Shown here one piece after another: positions 56,201-64,000 of a stretch of 64,000 nucleotides of DNA. Within the stretch, counting starts at the first letter, position 1, and every line of letters starts with the position of its first letter. This DNA comes from Acephala macrosclerotiorum (lineage: Eukaryota; Ascomycota; Leotiomycetes; Helotiales; Mollisiaceae). Location: contig MU119373.1 in assembly GCA_014904845.1 (NCBI GenBank), positions 54,808 through 118,807 on the forward strand, written 5' to 3'. The notes beneath the pieces are model-generated. The model saw only the letters and a list, made by a program, of their open reading frames with translations, was not told the DNA's origin and did no database searches. The position numbers and the translations under genes are program-made.

Positions 56201-59200
56201 AATTTGAATTATAGTAATAAAAAAAAGTAATTTTGTATTTTATAATAATAAAAAATTAAATAATATTAAAAAATTCAATAAACGAAAAATTTTATAATAA
56301 TAATAAAAAACTAATATTTTTAAACAAAATAATATTAATAATAATCATACTAATTATAAACATATTATTATAATTATAAGAAAAATTGAATCGAGTATAA
56401 GTATTTACGTTTTAATCTTTAAAATCGTATATAAAAATATCGATTTTAATTGATTATAAATCTAAAATTAATTTATTAAAACTATAAAAAATTAATATTA
56501 ATTTAATAGCGATTTAAATAATATAAAATTGAAATTTATAATTCGAAATATTAATCGAATTATTGAATAATTTAATAATAAATTCAAAAGTAAATAATAT
56601 AATAATTATAAAAAAAACGATTAATATTTTATATATTTTAATAAAATTTAAATTATATTTAAAAAATGAAATTTCGAATTATATTTAAAACTTTCGAATT
56701 TATTTAAATTAAATTTAAATTACTTATTATTTATATACGTATTTTTTTTTGCGATAAATTCGATTTAAGATTTATTAATTATAAATAATTTATATTTATC
56801 GAAAAAAATATTATTTTTCAAAAATTATAAATTGTAGTTTTTTAATAAATTGTATAAACGTAATCGAAATAATAATTTTAATATTATTTTATTTTAAAAA
56901 TTTATAATTATTTTTTTTTAATATTTTATTTAAACTTATTATTTTAATTGAAATTAAATAAAAATAATTATAAATAGAAATAAAAATATTAAAATCGAAA
57001 TAAAAAATTAAAAAAAAATCGTTAAAATAAAATTTGATTTCAAAAATCGTAAAAATAATTAAAAATTTTTTACAAATTTATAATAAAATATTAATATTAA
57101 ATTTTAAATCGAAAAAAATTAATATTAAAATTAAAATTGTAATATATTAAAATTACAATTGAAATTGTAATATATTAAAATTACAATTTAAAAAATCGAT
57201 TATTTACTTTATTTATTTTATTTACTTTTTACGTTTATTTGTATTTTTACTTTTTTTTTTTTTAAATAATTTATTTAAATTTACATTTCTCGATTTTAAT
57301 ATTAAGTTTTTTAATCGTTAAAATTCGATATACAATTTTATTTAATCGAAATTTTATTATATTATTAAACAAATTCAAAGTCGAAAAAGCAAATAAATTT
57401 ATCGTAAATCAAAAATTAAATACATTTAAAATCAAAAAAATAAGTAAATTTACTACGAATTAAAAATCGATATTATTTTTATTATTAAAATAAAATATTC
57501 AAAATAAAATAAAATATATTTATATATATATATTAAAATATTATTAATTATTTATTTAAAAAAATAGAAAAAAACTTAATTTATTAATTATATTTTTTAT
57601 TTTAAAATTCTTATAAAATTAGTAAATTAAAATTTTATAATACAATATATATTTCAATTATATACGTAAAAAAACTTTATTAAAATACGAATTCGTTTTA
57701 ATATTTTTATACTATTTATACGTAAAATATTAAAAAAAAAACAAATTATAATAATAATCGTAAAATAAACAAAATATATATAAACGCTATTATATATATT
57801 TTATATAATAAATTTTTTTTTTTATTAAATATATTAAAATTAATAGTACTATAAAATATATATATACAAATAAATACTAAATACAATTTAATAAATTTTA
57901 ATATCGTAAATATAATTAAAATAAATTTAATTTATATATTAAATAAATTGATTAATAATATTATTATTTTAACGTTTATTATCGACAAATAATTTTACGA
58001 ATACAATTTAAAAACGATACTATTAAATTCTTTAAAATTAATATAAAAATAATTTTTAAAAATTATTTATTTTCTCGAAATAACGAATAAATTAAAAATT
58101 AAATTAATATATTTTAAAATCAATATTTTTCGAAAAAAAAATTAATATATTAATTATAAAAATACAAATAATTATTAAAATTTTTTATAAAATCAATTAT
58201 ATTTTATTTAAAATTAATTACAATATAATAATAATACTTATTAATAAAATTCGAATATAATAATACGTCGAAAATAATAATATAAAATAAATTTTCAAAT
58301 TATAATTTTATTTACTTAAAAAAAAAAAATTAATACAAAAAAATTCAATCGAAATAAAAATCAAAAAAAATAAAATCAATTTATTTAAAAAGTAGAAATA
58401 TACTATTAAAACAAAAAATAAATAAATATTAATAAAATAAAATATAATAATTAATAATAAAATTATAAATATAAATAATTATATTATAAAATTAAATATA
58501 ATTATAATAACGAATAAAAAAATAAAATTTAAAATTTAATAAATATATAAATTATTAATTTATAAATTATAATAAAACAATTATTATAAAACGATTAATA
58601 AAAACAATAATTTTTAATCGATTAATTTTAAAAATAATTATTTTTAATCAATTAATTTCAAAATCGATTATTTTTAATCAATTAATAAAAATAATTATAT
58701 TTAATCGAATTAATTATTTTAAACAATTATTTTTAAATTTATATATTTTAATATAATAAATAAATCGAAATATTTTAAATCGATATTAATTTAAAATCGA
58801 TCGATTTAATTTTTTTTTTTCGTTTTTTTAATACTATAATAAAATGTTTATTTTATAGAATATTATTTGCTATTTTTATTATTTTTTTCGAGTTTACTAA
58901 AAATCGTTATATAACGATATTAATTATTTCGTATTCGAAATTAATTTTATTATAAAAAATTAATTTATTAAAACTATTTTTAATTTTTATTAAAATTATA
59001 TATAATTATTTATACACGAAAATTTTAATTTTAAAATCGAAAATTACTCGATTTAATATTAAATTTTAATAAAAATTAAAAATCGTAATATAAATTAATT
59101 TTAATAAAAACTGAAATTACTATATAATTTAATTAAAATTATTTAAATTAAACTCGAAAATAATTCTCGAAAAAAATATTTTATTATTCGAAATTTTATA

Positions 59201-62200
59201 ATCGTTTTTATTTAAAATTTATATAATAATAAAATATTTTTATAAATTTCAAATAATAATTTTAATATTTTTTATTAATCGTTTTTTTAAATTCAAATTT
59301 CGTATAATAATATAAATACAATTTTTTTTTAATTTGAATTAATTTAATAATATTTTAAAATCGTATAATTTAAATAAATAATTTTTTAAAATCGTAATAT
59401 AAATATTAAATATTTTTTTTTTTTTTTAATAAAATCGAATTTATAATACGTTTTTTTAAATGCGTATATTTAATTAAATACAATAATATTAATTTTATTT
59501 ATATATTTATTTAATATAAAAAAAAAATTTCGTTTAATATAAACAATTAATTTAAAAAATATTTTTAAAAAAAAAAAAATTCGAATATTATTTCGAGACT
59601 TTTAATACTCTCGACGTATTACAATTTGATAATAAATTTTTATTTTTTATTTTTTTAAATATCGTTAACGTAATTATATTATTTTATATTTTTAATATTT
59701 TATATCGATTAATATAAAAAAAAACAAACGAAAAAACTTTCAAATGATAAAAATAATAATAAAAATTCAAATAATATTTTAAATATTACTATATTTAATT
59801 ACGAAAATAATTTATTCGAAATTTTCAATTTTAATAAATAAAATTTTTTCAAACAAATTATCGTTACTTATAAAAACTTTTAATTAAACGTTTACAATTT
59901 TAATATTAATTTTATAAATTATTAATATTTTTTTTCAAATAATAAATTTAATAACTCGTATTAATTCAATATAATAATTAATAAAAAAAATTTAATATTT
60001 ATATATTATCGTAATTTAATTAACGAATATATTAAAATAAAAATATATTATTATTTCTCGATTATAATATACTATAAACAATTCTATTATTCTAATAATA
60101 ATAATAATTTTCTTTTAAAATCTATATTTAAAAATTAATATATTTATAATGAAAATTTTATTTCGATTAATTTTTTTTTAACGAATATATATTTTATTAA
60201 TTTATTATTATTTTCAATTTTTTTTACAATTACTAATAAACTTTTTATTATTTATCATTAAAAACTTATTCGCAATTATCGATTTCTTATTGTAAAAAAG
60301 TTTATTAAATTAAAAAAAAATCGAAAATAATAACAAATTTAAAAATATTTTTCTTACGTTTAAAAATTCGATTTTTATCAAACTCGAACTATAAAACTCT
60401 AAATAATAATTAATATTAAAAAAACCGCATTTTTTTTAATTTTTATAATTTATATTAATATAATTTATTATAAATTTATAAATAAACAAATTTCAAATAT
60501 TTAAAAAAATACAATTAAATATTATTATTATTTCTACAAATAAAAAACGTAATTATACAAACGAATTATTTTAATCTACTATTTTCTATATAATAAAAAA
60601 TATTTCTTTATTATTTTAAAACAAATTTCGATTTTTATATACAATTTAATAAAAAAAAAAAATTATTTTATTAATCGTACGAAATTCTATAAACGATTTA
60701 ATTAAAAATCGTAAAAATAAATATTTAAAATAATACAATTTTTTATTATTAATATTATAAAAATAAAAACGAACAACGATTAATTTTTTTTTTCTTTTTA
60801 ATAATTACAAATAATTAAACGATTTTTCTATTTTAAATCTCAATTTACTATTTTCTATTTTTTAAATTCTCGCGATATTTATTAATAATAAAAATATAAA
60901 AAAATTTAACGTAAAAATCGAAAATAATAAATTAATCAAATATTATTTTTTGTAATCAATTAAAATAAATAATTAATTTTATAATACTAAAAATTTTTTC
61001 TTAATAAAATATTTATTTTAATTATTTGTTTTTTAAATATAAACTAACGAAATAAATTATTAATATTCAATACGCAATATAAAAATTTATAATTTTTTCA
61101 ACGATTTTATTAAATAAAAATTATCGAATTAATTAAAAATTATTAAATTTCAAAATATTATTATTTATTTTATTAAAAATAATATATTTAATAATATTCG
61201 ACTTTTTATAAAAATATTTAAACAAATATAATATAATATTAAAATTAAAATACAAATCGATATTTAAATAACAATTTATAAATTTCAATAAAATTAAAAT
61301 ATAAAATAAAACTTATTAATCGTTTTTCGTAATTTATTAAAAAAATATTTTTTTAACGTCGTTTATAAAATTATATTCTCGTAAAAACTAAAAAAAATTA
61401 TAAATACATTAATCGTATTTTTTTATATTATTATAACAAAATTACAATTTATCGAATTTTTATTTAAAATAATTTTTCGAATATATTATATATCGTTTAA
61501 TAATTTTATAAAATTTTAAATTTTTTTTTATTTAATAAATACTTCGAAATAATTTAATTAATATTTATTTTATCGATTTTCGAATATAATTATAAAAAGA
61601 AAAATACTAATTAATTAAACGAATATATAATAAAAATATATACAATTTAATAAAACGTAAAAAAAAACACATTTTAATAATAAAATATATATAAAATAAA
61701 TTACACTTTTAAAACTCAATAATTTTAACGTAATAAATTATTCGATCGAAATACTTTTTTATGAAAATAATAAAAACGAAAAATCGAATATAAAAAATAT
61801 AATAAACTTTTATAAAATAATTAAAAACTATATTATTTTTATTACTAATAATAATAACAATTTCGAGTTATTTTAAATTACAAATTATAATAAAAAACAA
61901 CGTAAATTTCTTATATAAACAATTAAAAACGAAAACGTTTACTATTTTTTTTAACGATTAAAATTTCAAATCTATAAAATTAAATAATATTATACTTTTA
62001 AATCGCTTTTCTACTTTATTAAAATTAAAAATAATCAATATATTTTAATTGAAATCAATATAAAAATACTTAAATACTTATTAAATTCTCTCGATATAAA
62101 TATATTAAAAAAAAAAAATTTTAATTCTTAATATTATATTAATTAAATATTCGTTTATAATTTTTTTCAATAAACGAAAACGTTTTTTATACAATAATTA

Positions 62201-64000
62201 ATATTTTATTCACTATATTAAAAATTTTTTTTTTTTAATTATCGTATAAATAAAATTATTTAAATTTTATTTCGTATATTTAACAAATTAAAAAAATATC
62301 GTAAAATATTACAACGTTTTATATATTGATAATAATAATAATATAAATATAAAAACGAATTAATTTAAAAAAAAATTAAATAATAATTAATTAACGAAAA
62401 TTAATATATTTTATTCGTACAATTTATTTTTATAATAGAAAAACGTAATTAAAATCGTAAATAATAATAAACTTTTTATTTTAATTATTTTTTTATATTT
62501 ATAAATTTAATATTTTTATTTTTAATACAATTTTTTTATTACTTTTATAATTCGATTACTATTTAATATTTTTATTTTTTTATTTTTTAATATATACTTG
62601 TAATTATTTATTAATTTTAATTAATATTAATTAGAAATTCTTACAATTAATAATACTATATACAATACTAAAAAATTTTATTATAAAAATTTTATTTCGA
62701 ATAAATTTAATCCATTTAAATAAAAAGTCTTTTAAAACTTTTAAATTTTAATTATTATTAATCTTTTAATAAAAACTACAATTTTTCGTAATATAAACTT
62801 TTTTATTTTTCATCGATTTATTATAAATAAATTATTTAATAAAATTTTAATATTTTAAATAATCGAAAAAAATAAATCGATAATACGTACGATTTAAAAT
62901 AATAATATTTAATAATATATAATTTATATTAAATAAATTAAACTTTTTAAAACTTATATTATTATTATAATAATTAATAAAAAAAAAAAATATTTATTAA
63001 TATATTAAACGTAAAATCGAATATCGTTTAATCGATTTAAAAATTATTATTTAAAATAAAATAAATAAAATAAGAAACTCAAAATTACTATATATTTCTT
63101 TTTATTATAATACTATTTATTAAACTTTATATTAAATAATTAATAATTATAATAAATATATTGTTTTATTTATATTTATATAAAAACTCGAAAATCGATT
63201 AACGAAATATTATTAATAATAATTAAAGATTCGTTAATATTATAAAAATATTCAAAAATAAAATTTTTAATTTATTAATTTGTATTGTTTTTATTTAAAA
63301 TAATTTTAATAATTTTTTTTTATTATAATTATTTTTATTGTATGTATTTATCGAATTAAAATACGTATAATATTATATAATAAATAAATACGAAATCGAA
63401 AAATAATAATATAAATAAAAATAAACAATAAAAACAATAATAATATATAAATAAAAATATAAAACAATTTTAAAATAAAAATAATAAATATATAATACAA
63501 AAAAAAAATAAAAAAATCAATTTAAAATTATATTAAACGATTAAATAATAAATAAAATATAATAAATTTTAATAAAAAAATAAAAATTTAAATAAATTCA
63601 AATATAAAAAAAAATAAATCGAATATATTAAATTCAATTTTAAATTAATATAAATTGAAATTCGAATAATTATAATATCGAATTACGAAAAAAATTATAT
63701 TTATATATAAAATTTTAAAAATACGATTTAAAATACAATTTAATATAAATTAATTCGAATTATAATTTAATTGAATATAATTATAAAATAAAACGATTAA
63801 AAATACGAATTAATTTTATTTTAAATATATATAAATAATAAAATTTATATATAAAAAAATTAAAAAAAATTAATAACGCGCGATAAAAAAAAATTTAAAA
63901 AAAAAACAATAAAATTAAAAAAATAAATAATATAAAAATCGATTTTTGTAAATCGAATCGAATATACGAAATAAAACAAAAATCGCAATATTAAATACTA
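53280..64000. repeat. Large RIP-degraded AT-rich block, more than 10 kb
   Basis: From about 53,280 to the window end the sequence is overwhelmingly A and T with no gene-sized ORF. Residual G and C are concentrated in CG dinucleotides (ACGAA, TTCGA, CGTTT and similar). This pattern fits C-to-T change at non-CpG cytosines on both strands, as repeat-induced point mutation produces, followed by loss of function. The block most likely derives from nested transposable elements. No element ends could be placed by eye, and it may be a centromere-like or subtelomeric AT-isochore. Confidence 0.8.

Noticed and set aside
53280..64000. AT-rich block as a mitochondrial DNA insertion
   Set aside because: No mitochondrial gene, rRNA or tRNA is recognisable, and the CpG-centred residual G/C is a RIP signature shared with nuclear islands nearby.

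Overview
This window looks like nuclear DNA of a filamentous ascomycete (Pezizomycotina). A leotiomycete such as a member of Helotiales is possible, but that is inference. Supporting features are genes with short GT-AG introns (about 45-225 bp), two Zn(2)Cys(6) transcription factors, 2EXR-type F-box-like genes, fungal MFS transporters, and sharp alternation between ordinary coding DNA and extremely AT-rich blocks. In those blocks most remaining C and G sits in CpG dinucleotides, as expected from repeat-induced point mutation (RIP).

Layout. 1-0.3 kb: 3' end of a berberine-bridge-type FAD oxidase. 1.15-2.31 kb: AT-rich Fot1/pogo-like transposon relic with terminal inverted repeats. 2.6-4.6 kb: six-exon SVOP-like MFS transporter with a frame break. 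4.9-5.2 kb: small Cys-rich gene on the minus strand with one in-frame TGA. 7.5 and 9.7 kb: two diverged copies of a two-exon gene for a 35/36-residue peptide. 11.3-14.2 kb: large acidic, coiled-coil, membrane-anchored protein (minus). 15.6-24.4 kb: carbohydrate block with a cytosolic GH13 amylase, a Zn(2)Cys(6) factor and a secreted GH27 alpha-galactosidase. 24.5-25.3 kb: SDR pseudogene (minus). 26.9-28.7 kb: 14-TM-type MFS exporter. 29.6-30.5 kb: alpha/beta-hydrolase pseudogene. 30.7-31.4 kb: RIP island. 31.4-32.4 kb: intact 2EXR/F-box-like gene (minus). 34.5-36.4 kb: Cys-rich single-pass surface protein (minus). 38.7-39.8 kb: J-domain protein (minus). 41.4-43.4 kb: second Zn(2)Cys(6) factor, whose zinc cluster is split across micro-exons. 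44.4-46.4 kb: conserved membrane protein with one in-frame TAA. 46.5-53.1 kb: graveyard of 2EXR genes, one cut by a Tc1/mariner element and one by a small LTR-like element. 53.3-64 kb: more than 10 kb of RIP-degraded DNA.

How it fits together. The strongest theme is genome defence and decay. A local 2EXR family has been broken by nonsense codons, frameshifts and two datable transposon insertions, next to heavily RIPed DNA. In both insertion cases, removing the element and one target-site copy restores the host frame exactly. Several otherwise ordinary genes carry a single in-frame stop. The amylase, transcription factor and alpha-galactosidase lie side by side in the same orientation and could form a small sugar-utilisation neighbourhood, but co-regulation is not shown. 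The least explained elements are the duplicated microgene pair, the long fold-back near 37.8 kb, and about ten intergenic GTCACGTG sites. No RNA genes or CRISPR arrays were recognised by eye.
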